DNA from: DASZZV01 sp035544835
GTDB taxonomy: Bacteria; Acidobacteriota; Thermoanaerobaculia; Gp7-AA8
Direction: 5' to 3'
DNA length: 15,856 nt
NCBI GenBank assembly: GCA_035544835.1
Contig: DASZZV010000218.1
Span: 1 to 15,856 of the forward strand
Part shown: in pieces, positions 6,320 to 13,080 of the stretch
Layout of the letters: each line of letters begins with the position of its first letter
Position numbering within the stretch: the stretch's first letter is position 1
Made by a program: the position numbers and the translations under genes
The notes under the pieces: generated by a model
Database searches by the model: none
Told to the model about the DNA's origin: nothing
Seen by the model: only the letters and a program-made list of their open reading frames with translations

Positions 6320-7597
6320 ATGAAACTGATCATCCAGATCCCTGCCTTCAACGAAGAGGCAACCATCGGCCGGACTCTCGCCGATCTCCCGAAAAAGGTG
6401 GAGGGAATCTCTTCCATCGAAACACTTCTCATCGACGACGGGAGCACTGACGGCACAGTGGTGGCGGCGCGAAAGGCCGGTGTCACACATGTCGTTCGCC
6501 TGCTCAGCAACCGCGGCCTGTCGACTGCCTTCATCGCCGGTGTCGACGCGGCCCTCCGCCTCGGGGCCGACATCATCGTCAACACCGACGCCGATAATCA
6601 GTACAACGGCGCGGAGATTCAGAAGCTGGTCGCCCCGATCGTGCATGGCTCGGCCGAGGTCGTGATCGGTGATCGACAGACAGCGCGGTCGCCGCATATG
6701 TCGGGCGGCAAGCGCTTTCTACAGCGCTGGGGCAGCTGGGCAGTAAGCCGAGCCTCCGGGGTCGCCGTACCCGACGCCACCAGCGGATTCCGCGCTTTCT
6801 CCCGCGAAGCCGCCTACCAGATCAATGTCTTCAATCCTTTCACTTACACCCTCGAGACGATCATCCAGGCCGGCAACCGCAACCTGGGCATTCAATCGGT
6901 TCCCGTGGCCACGAACGCGCCGACGCGGCCGTCGCGGCTCTACCGCGGAATGGGAAGCTATCTGCGCAAGTCCTTCGTCACGATCTTTCGCGTCTACACC
7001 CTCTACAAACCGCTCAAAACCTTCTTTTTTCTCGGCGGCATCTCAGTGCTGCTGGGGACGGCGATCGGAGTGCGCTTCCTCTATCACTTCTTCAACGAGC
7101 GCTCCACGGGCCACATTCAGTCGCTGATCCTTGCGGCGATCTTTCTTCTGGCCGGTTTTCAAACCCTCCTGATCGGCCTGATCGCAGACCTCATCTCGGT
7201 CAATCGCCGGCTCAGTGAGGAGATTCTGATTCGAACGAAGAAGATGGATCGAAGCGCCTTGCCAGTCGCTCGCCCGGCCCGTCCTGCGCGGAGCGAAGAG
7301 CAGCGCCCCGCCGTCGGCGGACCGCGCCGTCATCATCGTTCCGAGCGGGCGCAATCGCACGCCCCTGTTGCCGCAGAGCCGCTCGGAACCCAATGGGTAT
7401 GGCTGGTCGATGAGAAAAAGATCGATGCACCAGCCGGCGCTTCGGAGACACCGCGCGCATCACCGCCTCGACCCCCTCAAGCGGCCGGTATGGGTGTCGC
7501 GCCGGGTGCGGGCCGCCGCAGACGTCGCCGTCGCCCTGCTGGAGCCCCTCGACCGACGGGAGCACCGAACCCGACACCCGAATCCAACGACGAGTAG
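6320..7597 (+). CDS. Polyprenyl-phosphate-type family 2 glycosyltransferase with long Pro/Arg-rich tail
   Basis: A 425-residue inner-membrane GT2 enzyme of the dolichol/undecaprenyl-phosphate sugar transferase type. It begins MKLIIQIPAFNEE, the canonical start, so ATG 6320 is preferred to GTG 6260. Motifs are L-I-D-D-G-S-T-D-G near 40, the D-x-D site at D90/D92 (N-T-D-A-D-N-Q-Y), and D-A-T-S-G-F-R-A-F near 155. Two helices follow at about 234-257 and 267-293. Family members usually end shortly after the second helix. Here about 120 more residues follow, rich in Pro, Arg, Ala and Gly, with a seven-arginine run near 399-405 and one island W-V-W-L-V-D-E-K-K-I near 359. The tail is probably disordered and cytoplasmic. 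The likely product is a lipid-linked sugar used by other glycosyltransferases. Confidence 0.88.
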   Translation: MKLIIQIPAFNEEATIGRTLADLPKKVEGISSIETLLIDDGSTDGTVVAARKAGVTHVVRLLSNRGLSTAFIAGVDAALRLGADIIVNTDADNQYNGAEIQKLVAPIVHGSAEVVIGDRQTARSPHMSGGKRFLQRWGSWAVSRASGVAVPDATSGFRAFSREAAYQINVFNPFTYTLETIIQAGNRNLGIQSVPVATNAPTRPSRLYRGMGSYLRKSFVTIFRVYTLYKPLKTFFFLGGISVLLGTAIGVRFLYHFFNERSTGHIQSLILAAIFLLAGFQTLLIGLIADLISVNRRLSEEILIRTKKMDRSALPVARPARPARSEEQRPAVGGPRRHHRSERAQSHAPVAAEPLGTQWVWLVDEKKIDAPAGASETPRASPPRPPQAAGMGVAPGAGRRRRRRRPAGAPRPTGAPNPTPESNDE

Positions 7598-7622
7598 GCG
7601 AATTTTCGGCGCCTGGATACTT

Positions 7623-7800
7623 CAGCGCGCGAAGGCGCGCGGCAGACCTGTAGCACCGGGCGTAAGCCCGGTGTAGTGCGGACGAGCGAGTAAGAAATGC
7701 TTTGGGTTTTATGAGCCCGCGAACGAGAATCTAACGTTGGACGTCGCAACACCGGGCTCACGCCCGGTGCTACAGGTCTTTCGCGCGCCTTCGCGCGCTG
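7623..7800. repeat. Mirror-image paired-hairpin repeat, family C (shorter copy)
   Basis: Two 52-bp arms (7623-7674 and 7749-7800) are reverse complements with three mismatches. Each arm contains two hairpins: CGCGCGAAGGCGCGCG and CACCGGGCGTAAGCCCGGTG (the right arm has GTGA in place of GTAA). The middle holds a fragment AGCCCGCGAA at 7714-7723 matching the inner arm of the longer copy at 12686-12909, and TAAGAAATG at 7691-7699 is also shared with it. This copy is therefore probably a deletion derivative. It occupies most of the 224-bp gap between the convergent glycosyltransferase and hydrolase genes and could act there as a two-way transcription barrier. Confidence 0.92.
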
Positions 7801-7821
7801 GATTCCTGCTGCGCGCCGTCC

Positions 7822-8637
7822 CTAAATATGGTTCTGAACGAACCGACCTGTCACCGTCATCACCAGCTCCAGCTCCGACGGAACGTGCACAAGGGGATGG
7901 ATCGCTCCGTAGGTATGAGTGCCCGATCCGACCAGCAGAATGGAGCTGTCCGTCTTCCACGAGGCTAGCTTCAGGACTTCTTCCCAGGGGACGCTGTCAT
8001 CTTTTTTTCCGTGAACGAGAAGGATCGGCTTCTCGAGACTGCGCATCGCGGCCTCGATTTCGAGTGACGCGGCGTTGCGCTCGAGATCGTCGAGGATCGC
8101 CGTCGAGACTCGCATCTTCTGCTTGGTGCGCTGATTCTCGATCATCATCGCGCCCTCTTTTCGCCACTTTGCCCTGGTCTTCGCGTCCCAGCGGTCGAGC
8201 TGCGATATCGAGCTCCAGGTAATCACACCGGTCAGGCGCGACGAAGCCAGTCTGGCGCCGAGAATGGCGATCGATCCACCACGCGAATGGCCGAGCAGAA
8301 ACAGCGGGAGTGAGGACAAAGCTTTCGTTTTCTCGATATACGCCAGTACGACCCGGAGATCAGCGAGCTCGATCGAGTAGGTGTCGTCCTCGAAGAGATC
8401 TAGTCTTGTGAACTCCTCATGCTCGACGCCGTTTCGAGACATGTCGAAGCGGCACGATGCTATGCCCAGTTTCGCGAAGGCATCAGCCATCCAGGGAAAG
8501 AATCCCCAGTTCCGAAAGCCCTTGAACCCGTGAATGATGACTACCAGCGCATGGGCCGGGGTGGAGGGCAGCGTAAGGGTTCCCAGGATCGGAAGCCCTT
8601 CACCGGAGCTGAGCTGAAAATCGCGCGAACGGTTCAT
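7822..8637 (-). CDS. Alpha/beta hydrolase (serine esterase/peptidase-like)
   Basis: A 271-residue cytoplasmic hydrolase with no signal peptide. H-G-F-K-G (36-40) forms the oxyanion region. The nucleophile elbow G-H-S-R-G-G gives S118. The acid is D213 or D214 in H-G-K-K-D-D-S-V-P, and the catalytic histidine is H241 or H247 in S-G-T-H-T-Y-G-A-I-H. The pattern matches the general dienelactone-hydrolase/acylaminoacyl-peptidase-like group; the substrate cannot be assigned. ATG 8637 lies 15 bp after the ychF stop, so the two are probably transcribed together as the end of the minus-strand run. The stop is 21 bp from the family C repeat. Confidence 0.85.
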   Translation of the reverse strand: MNRSRDFQLSSGEGLPILGTLTLPSTPAHALVVIIHGFKGFRNWGFFPWMADAFAKLGIASCRFDMSRNGVEHEEFTRLDLFEDDTYSIELADLRVVLAYIEKTKALSSLPLFLLGHSRGGSIAILGARLASSRLTGVITWSSISQLDRWDAKTRAKWRKEGAMMIENQRTKQKMRVSTAILDDLERNAASLEIEAAMRSLEKPILLVHGKKDDSVPWEEVLKLASWKTDSSILLVGSGTHTYGAIHPLVHVPSELELVMTVTGRFVQNHI

Positions 8638-8652
8638 CCAGTTCGAACCTCG

Positions 8653-9747
8653 TCAGACGTTGAATCGGAAGAGAATGACATCGCCATCCTGCACGGTGTA
8701 TTCCTTTCCCTCGCTACGGATTTTCCCTGCCCCGCGCGCGGCCAGCTCGCTCCCCATCTCCAGCAGGGTCTGGTATCCGACTGTCTCGGCGCGGATGAAG
8801 CCGCGTTCGAAGTCACTGTGGATCTCACCTGCAGCCTGCGGTGCTTTGGTACCTTGATGAATCGTCCAGGCACGAGCTTCCTTGGGGCCAACGGTGAAGA
8901 ATGTCTCCAGCCCCAGAAGCCTGTAGGCGGCGCGAATGAGAATGGCCAGGCCCGGTTCCTCGAGTCCCATTTCCTTGAGGAACTCAGCACGGTCGGCCGG
9001 CGGAAGCTGCGCGATCTGCGCCTCGAGCTCTCCCTGGATCTTGACGACCTCGCCACCCTTCTCAGCCGCGATCTGCTTGACGCGCGTAACTTCGGGCCCG
9101 TCCTTTTCCAGATCATCTTCGGAGACATTCGCCACGAACAGGACCGGTTTGCTGGTGATCAGATTGAGGGTCCCCACCAGTTTTTTCTCCTCAGGCTGCC
9201 ATTCCACCGAACGCACCGGCTTGCCTGAATCGATCGCGGCCAGCGCTCGTTTGAGCACGTCGACCTCGATCTGCGCATCCTTCTGTCCGGTGCGAGCCAG
9301 ACGAGCGATGCGCTCAACCCGCTTGGTCAGAGTATCCAGATCGGCCAGCATCAACTCCGTCTCGATGATCTCGATGTCCCGACCCGGATCGATGGAGTTT
9401 TCCACGTGTACGACGTTCGGATCGACGAAACAGCGGACGACATGGAGGATGGCATCGGTCTCGCGGATGTTGGCCAGGAACTGGTTGCCGAGCCCCTCAC
9501 CTTTGCTGGCGCCCTTCACCAGGCCGGCGATGTCGACGACCTTCAGGTCGGTGAAAATCGTCTGCTTGCTGGAGGCCATTTTCGCGAGCCTCTCCAGCCG
9601 TTCGTCGACGACCGGAACGATTCCGACGTTCGGTTCTATCGTACAGAAAGGATAGTTGGCACTTTGTGCCCCAGCTGCTGTGAGGGCGTTGAAGATAGTC
9701 GACTTCCCGACATTCGGAAGGCCGACAATTCCTACACTGAGACCCAT
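8653..9747 (-). CDS. ychF: YchF/OLA1 family P-loop ATPase
   Basis: A 364-residue Obg-related nucleotidase, the usual length of this family, which hydrolyses ATP in preference to GTP and associates with ribosomes, with roles in stress responses in studied species. The P-loop G-L-P-N-V-G-K-S-T is at 9-17. D-I-A-G-L-V-K-G-A-S-K-G-E-G-L-G-N-Q-F-L is the G3 and switch region typical of YchF. The G4 position reads N-V-S-E instead of N-K-x-D, as expected for the ATP-preferring branch. The C-terminal TGS domain carries T-F-F-T-V-G-P-K-E-A-R-A-W-T and the ending D-G-D-V-I-L-F-R-F. ATG 9747 has an AGGTGGA ribosome site. A 7-bp-array hairpin lies in the gap to the upstream glucokinase gene. Confidence 0.97.
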   Translation of the reverse strand: MGLSVGIVGLPNVGKSTIFNALTAAGAQSANYPFCTIEPNVGIVPVVDERLERLAKMASSKQTIFTDLKVVDIAGLVKGASKGEGLGNQFLANIRETDAILHVVRCFVDPNVVHVENSIDPGRDIEIIETELMLADLDTLTKRVERIARLARTGQKDAQIEVDVLKRALAAIDSGKPVRSVEWQPEEKKLVGTLNLITSKPVLFVANVSEDDLEKDGPEVTRVKQIAAEKGGEVVKIQGELEAQIAQLPPADRAEFLKEMGLEEPGLAILIRAAYRLLGLETFFTVGPKEARAWTIHQGTKAPQAAGEIHSDFERGFIRAETVGYQTLLEMGSELAARGAGKIRSEGKEYTVQDGDVILFRFNV

Positions 9748-9794
9748 GATTCCACCTGAATTACGTTGGGATTGTTCATTGAGAGACGATTGGT

Positions 9795-9872
9795 GGAATT
9801 GAAAATTGAAAATTGAAAATTGAAAAAGCTGTTCCCTTCTTTTTTAATTTTCCATTTTCAATTTTCAATTCC
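9795..9872. repeat. Facing 7-bp arrays (ATTGAAA) forming a long hairpin
   Basis: Four perfect copies of ATTGAAA (9798-9825) face a reverse-complement array. The arms 9795-9827 and 9840-9872 pair over 33 bp with two mismatches around a 12-bp loop. The right array is slightly degraded (two exact TTTCAAT units and two variants). The hairpin lies between the glucokinase stop and the ychF start. It is A+T-rich and lacks the GC-rich stem plus terminal T-run of a standard intrinsic terminator. Confidence 0.92.
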
Positions 9873-9905
9873 GGACGGCCGCGCGCCGAACAAGATACAT
9901 CAACT

Positions 9906-10892
9906 TCAGACGGCAGCGGCGCGGGAGGCGATCTCGATTGCTCCCATCAGCCCGACACTCTGGTTGCTCACCAGTTCCACCGGGAACTGCCTCAGCATCC
10001 CTTCGAATCTTCCCTTGTCGACGAAAGCTTTCATGAATCGTCCGCCAACGAAGAAATCTGAATTCTTGGCCGCGACACCACCGGCGATGTAAACACCGCC
10101 ACGCGGCAGGATCTTGAGGGCGAGATTTCCCGCCTCAGCGCCGTAAACATCGATAAAGATATCCATCGTCTCCCGCGCCAGCGGATTTCCATCGCGGGCC
10201 ATCTGGGCGATGGTGGCCGGCATATCGCGTTGATCGGCAAGCTCGTCTTTCGAGGGCCCGGCGCTCTTGAAATGGTGATCCCGGAGAAAGGTGAATATGT
10301 TGACGATCCCCTGACCCGACAGGATCCGCTCATACGAGACATGACCGAACTTCTGCTCCAGGTACTCCAGAAGCCCGCGCTGCACTGCTCCCCGCGGTGC
10401 GAAGTCTCCATGGCCACCCTCGGAGGGAATGACGCGCCATCCGTGAAAATCATCCTCGATTAGAAACGCCTCACCAAGGCCCGTTCCCGCCCCGAGAATC
10501 GCTACAGGGAACGACTGGTCGAGGTCACCTTTGTTCAGAGTGATGGAGTCTTCCACACGAAGAATCGGAATCGCAGCGGCGACCGTGTGGAAATCGTTGA
10601 GAAGGAAGACTCTCCTGATTCTCAATTTGCGCTCGAGCTCACCAGTCGTCATGGTCCAACCGAGATTCGTGATGCGAGCCTCAGTACCGATGACGGGCCC
10701 CGCCACTCCGAAACAGGCTGCCGCGAGCTCCCCGTCCTCCGGTTCCAGGAAGGAGCGCACCAGTTCCTCGAAAGAAGGGAAGCTGCCGCTGACGAAACGG
10801 CGTTCGCGGATGACCTGCCGCTCCTGACCCTCCACGTTCAGGAGTTGCAGGAGCGTCTTGGTGCCTCCGAGATCGCCGGCAAGAATTTTCAT
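9906..10892 (-). CDS. glk: Glucokinase
   Basis: A 329-residue cytoplasmic kinase that phosphorylates glucose with ATP to glucose-6-phosphate, of the COG0837 Glk family and not the ROK family. The start is ATG 10892 (M-K-I-L-A-G-D-L-G-G-T-K-T), where the phosphate-1 loop begins at once; the longer frame to 11000 would lie inside the upstream pgl gene. A GAGGG ribosome site precedes it. Other motifs are G-A-G-T-G-L-G-E, E-G-G-H-G-D-F-A-P, L-S-G-Q-G-I-V-N-I and the adenosine loop G-G-V-Y-I-A-G-G-V near the end. It begins 16 bp after the pgl stop, placing the first enzyme of the route last in the zwf-opcA-pgl-glk order. Confidence 0.93.
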   Translation of the reverse strand: MKILAGDLGGTKTLLQLLNVEGQERQVIRERRFVSGSFPSFEELVRSFLEPEDGELAAACFGVAGPVIGTEARITNLGWTMTTGELERKLRIRRVFLLNDFHTVAAAIPILRVEDSITLNKGDLDQSFPVAILGAGTGLGEAFLIEDDFHGWRVIPSEGGHGDFAPRGAVQRGLLEYLEQKFGHVSYERILSGQGIVNIFTFLRDHHFKSAGPSKDELADQRDMPATIAQMARDGNPLARETMDIFIDVYGAEAGNLALKILPRGGVYIAGGVAAKNSDFFVGGRFMKAFVDKGRFEGMLRQFPVELVSNQSVGLMGAIEIASRAAAV

Positions 10893-10908
10893 GGTGCGGA
10901 AAGAACCC

Positions 10909-11598
10909 TCACACCGAAACGGGATAGGCAGGGCGATCGACGAACCACCACGACTCCGGCCCCGGGACCATGGCGCGGGCCACTGGGAACTCTTCGCCAT
11001 TCTGTATCCGCTGGAGCATGTCCTGCTTGTTCGCCCCTGCTGCCATCACGTACCTGGACCGCGCAGCCTGCAGAATCGGAAATGTCAGGGTCACCCTCCA
11101 GGACTTCATCTTCTCGACCCAGACTTCTTTGGCAATCCGATCGGTTACGGAGATGACGTCGGTACCGGGGAACAGGCTGGCGGTGTGGCCGTCTTCGCCC
11201 ATTCCGAGGATCGTGACGTCGAGCGCGTCGATGCTCAGCTTCTTCCATTTCTCCTCGAAGTCCCTGGCGATCGTGGCAGGATCCTTCAGTTCACTCTCGA
11301 ACCTCAGAAACTGGTGCTTCGGCGACATCCCCTGCGCGAACAAAGACGCGCGAATCATCTTCGCATTCGACTGATCGTCGTCCGGCGGAACGCAGCGCTC
11401 GTCACCCGTTACCCAGATGACCTCGCGCTGGGCCAGACGATCACGTCGCTCTCCACTCCCCAGAAGGTTGTAGAGGGAACGAGGCGTAGAGCCGCCCGAA
11501 AGGGCCACCGTTCTGGCACCCTGCTCGACTTTTTGGACAACTGTATCAGCCAGCCCCTCAGCAAGTTCGCCAACAGAATTGAATACGCGATAGTTCAT
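10909..11598 (-). CDS. pgl: 6-phosphogluconolactonase
   Basis: A 229-residue cytoplasmic enzyme of the DevB/NagB-like type that hydrolyses 6-phosphogluconolactone to 6-phosphogluconate, the step after glucose-6-phosphate dehydrogenase. Family motifs are A-L-S-G-G-S-T-P-R near 33-41, G-D-E-R-C-V-P-P-D-D-D-Q-S-N near 65-78, and L-G-M-G-E-D-G-H-T-A-S-L-F-P near 132-145, which carries the catalytic acid and histidine. Length is normal. Its ATG overlaps the opcA stop as ATGA (11595-11598), which points to coupled translation. glk follows after 16 bp. Confidence 0.95.
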   Translation of the reverse strand: MNYRVFNSVGELAEGLADTVVQKVEQGARTVALSGGSTPRSLYNLLGSGERRDRLAQREVIWVTGDERCVPPDDDQSNAKMIRASLFAQGMSPKHQFLRFESELKDPATIARDFEEKWKKLSIDALDVTILGMGEDGHTASLFPGTDVISVTDRIAKEVWVEKMKSWRVTLTFPILQAARSRYVMAAGANKQDMLQRIQNGEEFPVARAMVPGPESWWFVDRPAYPVSV

Positions 11599-12650
11599 TT
11601 TTGCACCTCGACAGCAAGAGCTGTGGCAACAGGAAGGACGCGGCGGAACACTGCGTCATCCTGCTGCGCAAGTTGTCTGAGAATCAAATCGGGAGTCTTC
11701 CGGTTCATCACGCGCGTCACGGTCGGCGCAGCCTGCGATACGCCCTGAAGGCTCGACGTCAAGGCGACGGCGTCTCGGCGAATCTCGGCTTTCGCGCCGT
11801 CTTTGAAAGTAATCTCGACATACTGTATCGCGCCGATGTCTTCGGTGGCAGAGCTTTGCTGGAAATCACAGGGGATTTTCGTGTGACCCTTACCGCCACT
11901 CACCTGCGTATCGAGCCAAGCCGAGTAGTAGATCGACTCGATCATTTCCCCGAAGAGCCCACTCCCCGAGGTCGCAGTGACCAGCCTCACGGAGGCGATA
12001 TTGCCCAACCTGGCCTTCATCTCGGGATGGTCGAAAACCGAGGCCGTGGCCAGACGCCACTCCTCGAGCCGAGCCCAGTTCAGATCGGCCGGCGCGGTAT
12101 TGGTCCCGGCGGCGATCCTGCTGACGAGCTCGAGGTCCCCGACGCTGTCGAAATGTACAGAGTCTATGATCAGCCGATCGGACGACTCGAGAAGAACGGA
12201 GACGTAATGCTGGTCGGATGGAAGGTCGCCCAGCCACCAGGTCGCCACCGGCATATCGGGAAGCAACAGCGCCTGAACCAGAGGCGGAAGATGATGAATT
12301 CGATCTCCGCCGGCGGTCACCAAGATCTCCTCGGAGCAGACCTGCTTTCCACCGGGGACGGAATGGCAGTTCGCGCTGATCGCAGAGCTCAAAGCCGAGT
12401 CAGCTCCCGCCGAGGCTTTGATGACGATCGTTCTCTGCGGCACATGAACGCTCACCTCTGCGAGAACCTGACTGGCCCACTGGCGGTCACGGTCGTTGTC
12501 GGTGTGTGCCACTATGTTCCACAGGGCCGCGCGCGTAACGGCACCGTTCGCGGCATCACTTTCGGCACGCCACAGTTGCGACAGCGCTTTCTCGATGCCA
12601 TCGAGGGGAATCTCGATCTCTTCGCCCTGCAGCGCCTTTGCGTAGTCCAT
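11595..12650 (-). CDS. opcA: Glucose-6-phosphate dehydrogenase assembly protein OpcA
   Basis: A 351-residue protein that in cyanobacteria and actinobacteria activates or assembles glucose-6-phosphate dehydrogenase. Recognition rests on the overall pattern: an N-terminal part with R-A-A-L-W-N-I-V-A-H-T and a Q-V-L-A-E-V-S-V-H-V-P-Q-R-T-I-V strand, then L-L-L-P-D-M-P-V-A-T-W-W-L-G-D, which is highly typical of OpcA, and the location between zwf and pgl. ATG 12650 has a GGAGA site 5-10 bases upstream. An in-frame extension to 12755 exists, but it encodes only repeat sequence and is rejected. The stop overlaps the pgl start. The 430-bp gap from zwf is filled by a repeat element, so opcA may be expressed less than zwf or from its own promoter. 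Confidence 0.9.
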   Translation of the reverse strand: MDYAKALQGEEIEIPLDGIEKALSQLWRAESDAANGAVTRAALWNIVAHTDNDRDRQWASQVLAEVSVHVPQRTIVIKASAGADSALSSAISANCHSVPGGKQVCSEEILVTAGGDRIHHLPPLVQALLLPDMPVATWWLGDLPSDQHYVSVLLESSDRLIIDSVHFDSVGDLELVSRIAAGTNTAPADLNWARLEEWRLATASVFDHPEMKARLGNIASVRLVTATSGSGLFGEMIESIYYSAWLDTQVSGGKGHTKIPCDFQQSSATEDIGAIQYVEITFKDGAKAEIRRDAVALTSSLQGVSQAAPTVTRVMNRKTPDLILRQLAQQDDAVFRRVLPVATALAVEVQK

Positions 12651-12665
12651 GGGTCTCCAGCTCTC

Positions 12666-13073
12666 GGATGTCAGATGCTGTGGTCCAGCGCGCGAAGGCG
12701 CGCGGCAGATCTGTAGCACCGGGCGTAAGCCCGGTGTTGTGCGCGCGACCGGCAAGTCCTGCTTTCAACTCCCGGAGCCCGCGAAGGCGGGCGGCAGATT
12801 ACGCATACATCCCCTGTCGCCCGCCTTCGCGGGCTAAGAAATGTTTCCTTCGACTGAACACCGGGCTTACGCCCGGTGCTACAGGTCTGCCGCGCGCCTT
12901 CGCGCGCTGGAGAGCCGGTTCGCGAAAAGTCGCTAGCAATCGCAGATTGCTCGACGTCGAAAGTCGGCCCAGGATGACAACGGTTCATCTGGGCTTCAAG
13001 AACACCATTGCTCCACGGCTCGGGATGACACCGTGGGGCGGTCCATTTGCCCTGACATCTGACATCCAACATC
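12666..13073. repeat. Repeat island between zwf and opcA
   Basis: Nearly the whole zwf-opcA gap is made of repeat sequence. A 12-bp inverted pair (GGATGTCAGATG at 12666-12677 and CATCTGACATCC at 13056-13067) brackets it, and the right end is a short 7-bp array of TGACATC (13053-13073, third copy CAACATC). Inside are the family C element (12686-12909), a 17-bp hairpin AGCAATC-GCA-GATTGCT at 12935-12951, a GCCCAG/CTGGGC pair (12967-12972 with 12989-12994) and a CCACGG/CCGTGG pair (13013-13018 with 13031-13036). No plausible gene was found in it. Confidence 0.7.
12686..12909. repeat. Mirror-image paired-hairpin repeat, family C (full copy)
   Basis: Two 52-bp arms (12686-12737 and 12858-12909) are reverse complements with one mismatch and nearly identical to the arms at 7623-7800. 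Each arm holds CGCGCGAAGGCGCGCG and CACCGGGCGTAAGCCCGGTG. The middle contains a perfect nested 18-bp inverted pair, AGCCCGCGAAGGCGGGCG at 12776-12793 against 12818-12835. The result is a three-level nested palindrome of 224 bp. One in-frame reading of it produces the false N-terminal extension of opcA. Confidence 0.93.
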
Positions 13074-13080
13074 TGCTTCC

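Noticed and set aside
9795..9872. Intrinsic terminator of glk
   Set aside because: The stem is almost all A and T and lacks a GC-rich stem followed by a T-run at the expected end; it is listed as a repeat only.
11601..12716. Open frame of 371 codons on the + strand
   Set aside because: Antisense to opcA and running into repeat sequence; composition is that of a shadow frame.
12651..12755. N-terminal extension of OpcA
   Set aside because: Encoded by the left arm of the family C repeat; a ribosome site precedes ATG 12650.
12956..13050. Small RNA gene in the zwf-opcA gap
   Set aside because: Several short hairpins exist, but there is no promoter, terminator or recognisable RNA family; they are better explained as repeat remnants.
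3602..13073. CRISPR array
   Set aside because: The repeats are inverted pairs without regular spacers, and no cas gene is present.
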